A stretch of 64,000 bases of DNA from Bradyrhizobium liaoningense (GTDB lineage: Bacteria; Pseudomonadota; Alphaproteobacteria; Rhizobiales; Xanthobacteraceae). Under the pieces are notes generated by a model. That model saw only the letters and a list, made by a program, of their open reading frames with translations. It was not told the DNA's origin and searched no databases. The stretch spans positions 124,001-188,000 of the forward strand of contig NZ_JAFCJM010000005.1 in the NCBI RefSeq assembly GCF_018130955.1. Direction: 5' to 3'. The number at the start of each line of letters is the position of its first letter. Position 1 is the stretch's first letter. A program made the translations under genes and the position numbers. Below are positions 56,703 through 64,000 of this stretch, in pieces.

Positions 56703-58454
56703 TCACAGCGCGTTGACGTAGCGCTTGATGAGCCGCAGCTGCACCCAGCGGAACAGGAAAACCAGCGACATCATCATGAGTCCGACAACGCTGACTGCTT
56801 CGGCCTGCCCATTTTCCCACATCCTCAGCAAGACGACGGACAGCACTTCCGACCCCACCGAATACAGCAGCACCGAAGCACTCAGTTCGCGCATGATGCC
56901 GAAGAACGTCAGGACCCAGCCGACCGCAAATGACGGCCAGGCCAACGCAACCAGAATTCGCCACAAGGTCTGCCACCAGTTCGCGCCGTGAACGCGCGAG
57001 CACTCCTCGAGGTCGAAGGAGAGCTGATGGTAGGCGGCTGACATCACACGCACGGAGATCGGGGTTCCGAGCGCGACATACGCGATCAGCAAGGCCCAGA
57101 TCGTGCCATAGATCGTGATTGCCCCAGGCAGGAAAGCAAAGCCCCAGAGGAAGCCGACTGCGAGCACCATGCCCGGCATCATCCAGGGCAGCCACGCGAG
57201 CACGTCGATCACCCGCCGACCTGACCAACGGGTTCGGGTCGACACATAGGCGACGATGCTGCCAAGCACCATGGTCACCGAAGCTCCGCCGAACCCGAGC
57301 AGGAAGGTGTTGCGAAACGCCCGCCACACTTCGTCATTGCCAAGAACCGAGCGGTAATGATCAAGCGTCAGCATGTCCCGCTGATAGAAGCCGAAGAACT
57401 GGAAGAACGAGCCGAGCAGGAGCTGGCCGATAGGCAGCACGACACTGACGAGGAAGAAGGCCACGCACAGCGCAAAGGTCAGCCAGCGCCATGACCCAAG
57501 CTTGATGACGCGCGGCGAATAGCCCTTGCCGGTCACCGTCTGGAAGCTACGGCCCCGCAACAGGCGCCATTGCCAGAACACCAGCAGGAACATCAGCGCC
57601 ATGATGACGAAGCTCAGCGCGCTGGCGAACTGATAGTTCGGAATCGATTGGTGGTGGATGGAATTGTAGATCGCGGTGGTCACCACCTCGATCCTCGCGG
57701 GCGTGCCGAAGAAGAGCGGGGACTCGAAATTTTCGAGCCCGCGAATGAAGCTGAGCAGGAATGCGGTGATCACCGCCGGCATCATCAACGGCAGGCTGAC
57801 GCGGCGAAACGTGCCCCATTGCGAGGCGCCGCACATGCGGCTTGCCTCCTCCAGTGCCGGATCCATGGCGCGAAACGCCTCGACGACGAAAAGGAACAGG
57901 AACGGCGTCGAGTATTGCACCATGTGCCAGACCACGCCGGCGTAGGAGTAGACATTGATCAGAGACGCCTCGGAGCCGGACATCCAGCGCCAGACGAGAT
58001 TGATCACGCCAACCTGCGGGTTGCCGAGCATGCCCCAAGCCATCGCGGTGAGAATGGGCGGAACGAAGAACGGCAGCGTGATCAGGACCTCGAGCGAGGC
58101 GCGCATCGGCGTGTCCGTGCGCGAAATGATCCAGCCGAACAGAACGGCCAACAGAAGCGAGAAGATCGTCTTGAGGAGAGAGATACCTACCGTGTTGGCG
58201 AACAGCATGGCGGTCGGCCAGGTGAAGACCTGGCGGTAGCCGGACAAATCAAAAGTCCCGGCAATGCCCGGCGGCGTGGTGTGCAGGCTGCCGTAGAACA
58301 GCATTGACAGGGGATAGAGCGAAAGGAATGCGAGCAGCAACGCCAGTGCCGCGAGGGCCAGCCGCCGCGGCGCCTTGCCTTCCATCAGACGGTCGGCCCG
58401 AAACCGCAATCGCATCGATTGCGTCACGACCTCGTTCGAGGACAACGTGCTCAT
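56703..58454 (-). CDS. ABC transporter permease, fused two-domain FbpB-like
   Basis: A 583-residue membrane protein with about 12 predicted helices, comprising two fused binding-protein-dependent permease units. EAA-like loops appear as FRAMDPALEEASRMCGASQWGTFRRVSLPLMMPAV in the first half and SFDLEECSRVHGANWWQTLWRILVALAWP in the second. This fused layout is typical of ferric-iron-type and thiamine/phosphonate importers. It lies 7 bp after the binding protein gene and before the ATPase gene on one strand. Confidence 0.9.
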   Translation of the reverse strand: MSTLSSNEVVTQSMRLRFRADRLMEGKAPRRLALAALALLLAFLSLYPLSMLFYGSLHTTPPGIAGTFDLSGYRQVFTWPTAMLFANTVGISLLKTIFSLLLAVLFGWIISRTDTPMRASLEVLITLPFFVPPILTAMAWGMLGNPQVGVINLVWRWMSGSEASLINVYSYAGVVWHMVQYSTPFLFLFVVEAFRAMDPALEEASRMCGASQWGTFRRVSLPLMMPAVITAFLLSFIRGLENFESPLFFGTPARIEVVTTAIYNSIHHQSIPNYQFASALSFVIMALMFLLVFWQWRLLRGRSFQTVTGKGYSPRVIKLGSWRWLTFALCVAFFLVSVVLPIGQLLLGSFFQFFGFYQRDMLTLDHYRSVLGNDEVWRAFRNTFLLGFGGASVTMVLGSIVAYVSTRTRWSGRRVIDVLAWLPWMMPGMVLAVGFLWGFAFLPGAITIYGTIWALLIAYVALGTPISVRVMSAAYHQLSFDLEECSRVHGANWWQTLWRILVALAWPSFAVGWVLTFFGIMRELSASVLLYSVGSEVLSVVLLRMWENGQAEAVSVVGLMMMSLVFLFRWVQLRLIKRYVNAL

Positions 58455-58461
58455 TTCGCGC

Positions 58462-59478
58462 TTACTGGTAGAGCTTGCGGGCCAGCTCCATCATGCTGGG
58501 GCGTTCCGCGAGAGTAGCCATGCCCATCAGCTTGGCATTGGCGAACATTTTGGCATCGTCATTGGCGCGCTCTGCAACATCCTTCACCACCGGCAGCATC
58601 CAGGCATTCGCATACAGGAGCTGCGAATCGACTTCCAGGAAGTGATTGATGAGCAGACGGGCTGCATTCGGATGCGCGGCGTTCTTCAACAACGCGAATT
58701 CCATCTGCGCATAGGGAGCCCCCTCTTCCGGGATGACGACCTTGATCGGAAGCCCCTTCAGATCCGAGGCGAAGGCGAACACCTGCGGGACGTAGATCGG
58801 ATACTCGCCGCGCGCGACACGACGGGCGTCGTTACGCATGTCACGGCTGAACACGGGCTTCTGGTCGGCAAGTTTCTCGTTGAACGACGCTCCCATCTTG
58901 TTCTGAAGAACGGAGAACATCGAGTTCCCGCTGCCCAGCGGACGCATGTCATCAGACAGGATCTTGCCCTTCCATTTGGGATCATTCAGGTCGTTCCAGC
59001 TCTTGGGCTCCTCGTCGGGTTTGACCAGGCGCGTATTGATCAGGATACCCATCGGCTGCACATAGGCGGGCACACTGACATCTGATGCCTTGAACGGCTC
59101 CCGCAGATTGGCGACATTCGGAATCGCACCGACCTTCTGCACATAGTCGCCGGTCTTGAGCTGCTCTTCGATCATCGTCGTCGTGATGATCTCGGTATCG
59201 CCGAGAAACCGTCCCGCGGATTGCTCGGTGCGCACGCGCTCGGCGAGTTCGCTGGCGCGCAGATCCAGGCTCTCGACCTTGATGCCGTACTTGGACTCGA
59301 ATGATTTCAGTACGGCGGCGTAGTAGGGCGCGCCAAGCGCCATGCTGTATACGACGACCTTGCCTTCCTTCCTTGCCGCCTCGACGACTCCTGACCAGTC
59401 GGGGTTTTCGGCCAAGGCAGCGGAACAGGAGCCGAAGAGCGAGGCCGCAGTCACTATGCTCTTCATCGTTTTCAGCAT
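58462..59478 (-). CDS. ABC transporter periplasmic binding protein, FbpA/AfuA type
   Basis: A 338-residue protein with a Sec signal peptide (to about residue 23, SCSAALA). The mature part has the family pattern WSGVVEAARKEGKVVVYSMALG, ESKYGIKVESLDLRASELAERVRTEQSAGRF, and PEEGAPYAQMEFALLKNAAHPNAARLLINHFLE. It is clearly paralogous to the protein encoded at 62337-63344. It is the likely ligand receptor for the permease and ATPase directly downstream. The ligand is unknown, presumably a small organic acid or its metal complex. Confidence 0.88.
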   Translation of the reverse strand: MLKTMKSIVTAASLFGSCSAALAENPDWSGVVEAARKEGKVVVYSMALGAPYYAAVLKSFESKYGIKVESLDLRASELAERVRTEQSAGRFLGDTEIITTTMIEEQLKTGDYVQKVGAIPNVANLREPFKASDVSVPAYVQPMGILINTRLVKPDEEPKSWNDLNDPKWKGKILSDDMRPLGSGNSMFSVLQNKMGASFNEKLADQKPVFSRDMRNDARRVARGEYPIYVPQVFAFASDLKGLPIKVVIPEEGAPYAQMEFALLKNAAHPNAARLLINHFLEVDSQLLYANAWMLPVVKDVAERANDDAKMFANAKLMGMATLAERPSMMELARKLYQ

Positions 59479-59553
59479 GTCATTCTCCCGACTCTCTTTT
59501 CTCGGTTCGCTTCGGTCGTTCTGACCTGATGCGCGACGAAACGTGCAGCCACT

Positions 59554-59967
59554 CTAGAGCTCGATCACGACGTATCGTTTCTCAACCGACACGGGGAATG
59601 TCTCCGCGCGAAGCTTCGTCTCGGCGAGGACGTCCCCGTCCTCCAGCTTGATATCGTAGCTCTTCACCTTCGTGCGCCGCGGATCGCACCACGATTTCCC
59701 GGTCCGGATGTCGAACTCCCACCCATGCCACGGGCATCGCACCAGCTCGTCCTTGCGACTGAAGCGATAGCTTCCCGGTTCGTCGGCCTCGACCAGACCG
59801 ACGATCCGTCCTTTGCACAGCGATGCACCTTCGTGAGGACAGCGGTTGGCGATCGCGAAAAACTCGCCAGCCAGATTGAAGACGCCGATTTCACGCCCGC
59901 CCACTTCGACGATCTTGCGGGAACCAGGAGGGATTTCCTCGACAGTGGCAACGACATGACGCGTCAT
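59554..59967 (-). CDS. Rieske [2Fe-2S] ferredoxin-like protein
   Basis: A 137-residue Rieske protein: cluster motifs CPHEG (Cys43, His45) and CPWHGWEFD (Cys78, His81) are complete. The N-terminus MTRHVVATVEEIPPGSRKIVEVGGREIGVF is a typical beta-domain, and the C-terminus adds about 40 residues. It may pass electrons to an oxygenase not encoded in this window. The start overlaps the amidohydrolase stop by one base (TGATG), so it belongs to that operon. Confidence 0.88.
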   Translation of the reverse strand: MTRHVVATVEEIPPGSRKIVEVGGREIGVFNLAGEFFAIANRCPHEGASLCKGRIVGLVEADEPGSYRFSRKDELVRCPWHGWEFDIRTGKSWCDPRRTKVKSYDIKLEDGDVLAETKLRAETFPVSVEKRYVVIEL

Positions 59968-61070
59968 CAGTCCAGTCCATAGAATTTCTGCGCGTTTCCA
60001 AACAGGATCTGATCACGCTGCGCTGGGGTCAGCGGCGCCCTGAATGCGTAACGCGGATCGTCGAAATCCCAGTGCGGATAGTCCGTGGAGAACAGCAACC
60101 GATCCCAACCGATCCGCTCGAAAAGCTCCGTCAAATGCGCCGCGCTTTCCGGCTCTTCCATCGGCTGGGTCGTGAACCAGATATGCTCGCGGACATAGTC
60201 CGACGGCCTGCGCTTCAGATGTGGAACTTCGCTGCGCAGTTTCGCCCAATGCTTGTCCATGCGCGCACTTAGCGAGGGAATCCAACCGAGCCCACCTTCC
60301 ATGATCACGATGCGCAGCTTCGGGAATCGTTCGAACACGCCTTCGAAAACCAGGCTGCTGACGATCGCCTGCATCGATTCCGCGACCGCATGATGCTCCT
60401 CCATGTAATAGGAGGGCCAACCGCCGCCGGTGGAGGGATGCCCGTTGGTCCCGCCGACATGGACGGCGATCGGAAGGCCGGCCTGCTCGGCCGCCGCGAA
60501 GATCGGCCAGTAGCGCCTGCGTCCGAGCGGTTCGTCAGTTCGCGGCAAAACGAGGACCTGGACGAAATTAGGATCGCCGGCCCGCGCCTCGATCTCGGCC
60601 ACCGAGCCGGCCGCATCCTCCTGGGCAATCAATACCGATGCCCTCAACCGGGGCTCCTGACGAACCCAACGCTCGACCTGCCAGGTGTTCATCGCCTGGG
60701 TCAGCGCGACGCCGAATTCGAGGTTGCGCTGACTGCCCGGATTCCAGCGCAACGGGATCAGGATGCCGTGGTCGACTCCATTGGGATCGAGATGCTGTTG
60801 CCGCATCAAAGCAAGGCTCGATCCCGGCGGACCACCTTCGTCCGGATAGGCATCGACGCGGGCCGCATCCGGCGACATGCGCGGATGGGTGAGCGCTTCG
60901 GAGAACGCGTGACGCAAGTGACTGCCATAGACCTGCAAATGATCGATCCAGCGCCGCGCCAGGAACGGATGAACCTCGGTCCAGGCAGTCATCGCCGGAT
61001 GGATGTCGCAGTCGATGATCCGCAAGTTCGACTGGGCGGAACGGGCGCGGTCGAGTTCGGTGACGCTCAT
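59967..61070 (-). CDS. Amidohydrolase family 2 (ACMSD-like) protein, copy A
   Basis: A 367-residue metal-dependent hydrolase or decarboxylase. Metal-ligand signatures: IDCDIHPAM (D-x-D-x-H variant near residue 22), IAVHVGGTNG, IVIMEGGLGWIP and the C-terminal LLFSTDYPHWDFDDP. The layout matches ACMSD/2-amino-3-carboxymuconate-6-semialdehyde decarboxylase-like proteins. The ATG at 61070 overlaps the TGA of the copy B gene (ATGA). It shares extended sequence patterns with copy B, indicating paralogy. Substrate unknown. Confidence 0.8.
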   Translation of the reverse strand: MSVTELDRARSAQSNLRIIDCDIHPAMTAWTEVHPFLARRWIDHLQVYGSHLRHAFSEALTHPRMSPDAARVDAYPDEGGPPGSSLALMRQQHLDPNGVDHGILIPLRWNPGSQRNLEFGVALTQAMNTWQVERWVRQEPRLRASVLIAQEDAAGSVAEIEARAGDPNFVQVLVLPRTDEPLGRRRYWPIFAAAEQAGLPIAVHVGGTNGHPSTGGGWPSYYMEEHHAVAESMQAIVSSLVFEGVFERFPKLRIVIMEGGLGWIPSLSARMDKHWAKLRSEVPHLKRRPSDYVREHIWFTTQPMEEPESAAHLTELFERIGWDRLLFSTDYPHWDFDDPRYAFRAPLTPAQRDQILFGNAQKFYGLD

Positions 61071-62191
61071 GCATGCACCTCGGCTTGGGGCTTGCCGACG
61101 GAATCCGCCAGGCGCGGATAGGCGGCGAGCGGGTTGTCGCGCAGGATCTTCCGCACCAGCGTCCGCGGCAGGCCGGACGGCAGCGCGGCGTCGCCGTCGA
61201 ACTGCCAATGCGGATAGTCGGTGGAAAACAGGAACAGTTCATCCGACTTGAGATGGTCGATCAGCCGCTGCAATCCCTCGGCTTCGTCTGGATCGTCGAT
61301 CGGTTGCACCGTGAACCGCACGTGGTCGCGCAGGATGTCGGACGGGGCGCGCGTCACCCACGGCACTTCGGCCCGGACTCCCTTCCACGTCTTGTCGGCA
61401 CGCCAGATGAAGCCGCTCAGCCAGGTCAGGCCGGACTCGATCATGACAACCCGCAACCGCGGAAACTTCGCAAAGACACCTTCGGAGATCAGACTCTGCA
61501 GCTGGTTCTCGAACGCGCCGGATTGTGCGACGTAGTCTTCGATGAAGTAGGACGGCCACCCGACCGAGGTCGGAGCATAACGATACGCACTGCCGGCGTG
61601 GACGCCGATTGCCAGATCGTTCCGCTCGGCCGCCGCATAGATCGGCCACAGCTGCCGGCGTCCGAGCGTGACCTCGCCGGACACCAGCAACAAGACCTGA
61701 ACGAACCGACGATCGGCTGCAACGCGATCGATCTCCGCGACGGCAAGCTCGGTGTTGTGCGCGGGCACGACGATCGAGGCGCGCAACCGGGAATCTCGGT
61801 CGAGCCAGGTGTCGCGGATCCATTCATTTGTCGCCCGGCAGAACGCCGCGGCCATGTCCTCGCTGTGCATGACCTGGCCGCCGTACAGGCAGTTCAGAAT
61901 GCCCAGCTTCAGCTGGAAAGGGTCCAGCACATGCTGCTGCATGGCGGCGAGCGATGATCCCGGCTTCGTTCCGGCCTTCGGCTTCCAGTCGGGACGGCAG
62001 CTCAAGGGCGCGTTCTGGGGATAGCTGGTCAGATTGAGGTTCAGGCGATCAAGTGCCCGGACGGCGACCATCTCCTTCCAATAGTCGTCGAGATATGGCG
62101 CGAGAACATCCATCCCCGGCACGGCGGGGTGCAGATCGCAATCGATGGCGCCAGCATAGCCTTGAGGGCTGGCAGACGGATCGGTCGTCAT
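61067..62191 (-). CDS. Amidohydrolase family 2 (ACMSD-like) protein, copy B
   Basis: A 374-residue paralogue of the neighbouring hydrolase: IDCDLHPAVPG near residue 15, LAIGVHAGSAYRY, VVMIESGLTWLSGFIWRADKTWKG and LFSTDYPHWQFDGD at the C-terminus. The ATG at 62191 (MTTDPSASPQGY) is preferred; 70 in-frame residues upstream are Arg-rich and lack family similarity. Two adjacent copies could act as a heteromer or on two related intermediates. It lies 145 bp after the second binding protein gene. Confidence 0.8.
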   Translation of the reverse strand: MTTDPSASPQGYAGAIDCDLHPAVPGMDVLAPYLDDYWKEMVAVRALDRLNLNLTSYPQNAPLSCRPDWKPKAGTKPGSSLAAMQQHVLDPFQLKLGILNCLYGGQVMHSEDMAAAFCRATNEWIRDTWLDRDSRLRASIVVPAHNTELAVAEIDRVAADRRFVQVLLLVSGEVTLGRRQLWPIYAAAERNDLAIGVHAGSAYRYAPTSVGWPSYFIEDYVAQSGAFENQLQSLISEGVFAKFPRLRVVMIESGLTWLSGFIWRADKTWKGVRAEVPWVTRAPSDILRDHVRFTVQPIDDPDEAEGLQRLIDHLKSDELFLFSTDYPHWQFDGDAALPSGLPRTLVRKILRDNPLAAYPRLADSVGKPQAEVHA

Positions 62192-62336
62192 CCTCGGACG
62201 TCGTCCCTTCTCAATCGCCCGTTCCATGAGCGCCTGAGCGCCCGTTCGGCGCTTCTTGTTGATCTCTCGCCAGCGATCATGAAGTTTCTCCCATTGAGCA
62301 TATCGTCCTCGCCCAAAGATGCGCCGCCCGGCGCCG

Positions 62337-63344
62337 TCACTTGTAGATTTCCTTCGCAAGCGCGAGCATGGCGTCCTGGGTGTCGACGTTGGTGGTCCCA
62401 AGCAGTCTGGCGCTGGTCATCGCCCGCATTTCCTCCCTGATCGGCGCGTTGAGCTTGTCAACGACCGGGATCAGCCCGGCATTCGCGTAGATCAGCTGCA
62501 CCTCTTCGCTGAGATAGTGATTGATGAAGAGGCGCGCGGCATTGGGATGCGGCGCGTTCCTCAGCAAGGCCATGTCGAAGCGAATGTAGGGAACGCCCTC
62601 TTCCGGAATTAAAAGCTTGACCGGCAAGCCCTTCAGGACGGTCGTATTCGAGAACAGCTGGGGGATACGCATCGGAAACTCCCCGCGCGCCACGCGCCGT
62701 TCGTCGTTGCCGACGTCGCGGCTGAAAATCGGCTGTTGTGCCGCAAGCTTCTCGTGATAGTCGCGTCCAAGCGCATCCTGCAGCACGGAGAACATGACCT
62801 GGCCACCGCCAAGCGCACGCATGTCGTCGGACTGGATCTTGCCCTTCCAACGTGCGTCGAGCAGGTCCTTCCAGCTCTTCGGCTCGTCCGCGGGCTTCAC
62901 CTGCGTCGTATTGACGAGAATGCCGTAGGCGAGGATATAGCTCGGCACCAGGACGTCGGTTGCGGGCTGCTGCGGCGACAGAAGCCGCGCGTTGACGATG
63001 CCGCCATGCGGCTGCAGCTCTCCGTCGCGCTGCGAGCGGATCATGGTCGCGGCGCCGTTCTGGATCACATCGCCGATGAAACGACCCGCGGCCTGCTCGG
63101 TCCGCAACCTCTCGCGGAGCTCGCTTGCCCTGACGTCGAGGAGCTCGACCGGGATGCCGTATTTCTTCTCGAAGCTCTTGATGGCGGCGAGATGAAACGG
63201 CGCGCCTAGAAACGAGGTGTAGAACGTCAGCTTGCCTTCTGCCTTGGCGGCCGCGACCAGCGCGGCATCATCCTCGCCCCTTGCCGACGACGTCGCGACG
63301 CAGGCCGCAATCACCGCCATGATGTACCAAGACGCCCGCCTCAC
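62337..63344 (-). CDS. ABC transporter periplasmic binding protein, second FbpA-type paralogue
   Basis: A 335-residue binding protein. It has a GTG start with a strong GGAGGGAG ribosome-binding site and a signal peptide MRRASWYIMAVIAACVATSSARG. Shared segments with the 58462-59478 protein include KYGIPVELLDVRASELRERLRTEQAAGRFIGD, PADEPKSWKDLLDARWKGKIQSDDMRALG and IPEEGVPYIRFDMALLRNAPHPNAARLFINHYL. There is no own permease or ATPase beside it, so it probably feeds the same transporter, widening the ligand range. Confidence 0.85.
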   Translation of the reverse strand: MRRASWYIMAVIAACVATSSARGEDDAALVAAAKAEGKLTFYTSFLGAPFHLAAIKSFEKKYGIPVELLDVRASELRERLRTEQAAGRFIGDVIQNGAATMIRSQRDGELQPHGGIVNARLLSPQQPATDVLVPSYILAYGILVNTTQVKPADEPKSWKDLLDARWKGKIQSDDMRALGGGQVMFSVLQDALGRDYHEKLAAQQPIFSRDVGNDERRVARGEFPMRIPQLFSNTTVLKGLPVKLLIPEEGVPYIRFDMALLRNAPHPNAARLFINHYLSEEVQLIYANAGLIPVVDKLNAPIREEMRAMTSARLLGTTNVDTQDAMLALAKEIYK

Positions 63345-63424
63345 TTGCTACTCCCTCCACCCTTGCGAACCGCCCCTCTTACCGGAGGCATCTTTGCGCG
63401 GCCGGTAACGGCGCCCTCGATCCG

Positions 63425-63844
63425 CTACGAATCCTTTTTCGTGACTTCCACGATGCCCTGGTCGGCGTCGACCCTGACCCAGTCGCCGTTCTCGATGATC
63501 GACAGCGGATCGCGGTCGAAATCGGTGAGCGCCGGCACCCGCATCATCACAGCCCCGAGCGCGACCTTGGTCGTCGTCCTGTTGTAGAGGATGGCCTTGG
63601 GTGCGGTGCCGGCAAGGCGCGCGAGATGGAAATATTGTGACCAGCCGGACGAGCCCTTTGCGCCCGGAAACACGAGGATCTTGTCCTTGAAGGAGACACC
63701 GCACAGCTCATGATGCGTCTCCACGACCTTGCCTGTACGCGGGTCGATGCCTCCCCAGCCCGAGATGGTGTCGCGAGTCACCAGCGCCTCACCCTCCGAG
63801 ACGCCGCCGACTACCTTGCGGCCGTGCAGAAGAATCCTGGTCAT
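63425..63844 (-). CDS. Aconitase X-type dehydratase, small (swivel) subunit, DUF126
   Basis: A 139-residue protein: MTRILLHGRKVVGGVSEGEALVTRDTISGWGGIDPRTGKVVE and FPGAKGSSGWSQYFHLARLAGTAPKAILYNRTTTKVALGAVMMRVP. These match the aconitase-X swivelling domain (DUF126). Known members are the small subunit of cis-3-hydroxyproline dehydratase or mevalonate 5-phosphate dehydratase type enzymes. It overlaps the large subunit stop by 4 bp (ATGA). Together the two would dehydrate a hydroxy acid taken up by the neighbouring ABC system; the exact substrate is unproven. Confidence 0.88.
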   Translation of the reverse strand: MTRILLHGRKVVGGVSEGEALVTRDTISGWGGIDPRTGKVVETHHELCGVSFKDKILVFPGAKGSSGWSQYFHLARLAGTAPKAILYNRTTTKVALGAVMMRVPALTDFDRDPLSIIENGDWVRVDADQGIVEVTKKDS

Positions 63845-64000
63845 CGCAGGCCTCCGGTCCAGCGCCCTTCGATGGCGGCTTCGACGCAGTCGGCCACCGA
63901 GCCGAACCAGGCCTGAACACCGGTGATGGCCGGCAAATAGTGAGCCTGCTTTGCCGAGTCGGTCGCAACGACCTTGGTACCCTTCGGCATGATCCGCGAG
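63841..64000 (-). CDS. Aconitase X-type dehydratase, large (catalytic) subunit, C-terminal end (cut by window edge)
   Basis: About 52 residues of the C-terminus are present: RMPKGTKVVATDSAKQAHYL, then PAITGVQAWFGSVADCVEAA, then IEGRWTGGLR and a stop at 63841. The pattern TDSAKxAHYxPA is typical of the DUF521/aconitase X catalytic subunit, which holds an Fe-S cluster. It precedes and is coupled to the DUF126 subunit on the same strand. The rest lies outside the window. Confidence 0.8.
   Translation of the reverse strand, partial: SRIMPKGTKVVATDSAKQAHYLPAITGVQAWFGSVADCVEAAIEGRWTGGLR

Noticed and set aside
55586..59478. Iron-uptake system (fbpABC)
   Set aside because: The protein families fit, but the operon context is catabolic enzymes and there is no Fur-box-like sequence or siderophore gene nearby. 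FbpA-type families also carry organic ligands.

Overview
The window reads as a chromosomal segment of a Bradyrhizobium-like alphaproteobacterium. It has high GC, GC-rich third codon positions, a form IC Calvin cycle (cbb) operon with a divergent cbbR, DctBD/DctA C4-dicarboxylate genes, and many catabolic operons with TctC- and FbpA-type binding proteins. The taxon is inferred from gene content and order. No rRNA, tRNA, CRISPR array or intact insertion sequence was seen.

Layout. (1) 1-7342: Calvin cycle operon on the minus strand, cbbF-cbbP-cbbT-gap-cbbA-cbbL (cbbL cut by the window edge), with cbbR divergent. (2) 7356-10608: a GT87-type membrane glycosyltransferase and small hypothetical genes. 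(3) 10830-16392: a six-gene aromatic or ring-cleavage type catabolic operon with a divergent IclR regulator whose start codon lies inside a perfect inverted repeat. (4) 16479-22583: dctA, an MFS organic-acid transporter and a DctB/DctD-like two-component system. A consensus sigma-54 promoter and a double palindromic upstream site precede the MFS gene. (5) 22952-25779: a GDSL hydrolase, a secreted protein and a YadA-type trimeric autotransporter. (6) 25961-53840: a contractile injection system (CIS/eCIS) locus. (7) 53841-55589: a scar with gene fragments around an isomerase-like gene. (8) 55586-64000: an ABC importer, two related amidohydrolases, a Rieske protein, a second binding protein and both subunits of an aconitase X-type dehydratase (the large one cut by the window edge).

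The most interesting part is the injection system. About twenty minus-strand genes, mostly overlapping by 1-4 bp or separated by only a few bases, encode a sheath, a tube, a DUF4255 terminator-like protein, a AAA+ ATPase, LysM and tube-end proteins, a spike split into gp27-like and gp5-like genes, a PAAR-like tip, a gp25-like protein, two baseplate-J-like wedges, a tail-I-like protein and a DUF6519/beta-helix protein. Three proteins carry the eCIS-core DUF4157 domain and are candidate cargo. One of them, with a JAB/DUF4329-like C-terminal domain, is transcribed divergently at the head of the operon.

The operon appears to be sigma-54 controlled. A near-consensus -24/-12 element lies about 35 bp before the first gene. 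TCGCAA/TTGCGA repeats sit 100-200 bp further upstream, and a receiver-less sigma-54 activator with an unusual GAFTDA loop is encoded next to the effector gene. No tape-measure gene was recognised. These regulatory links are inferences from sequence position and motif and have not been tested.
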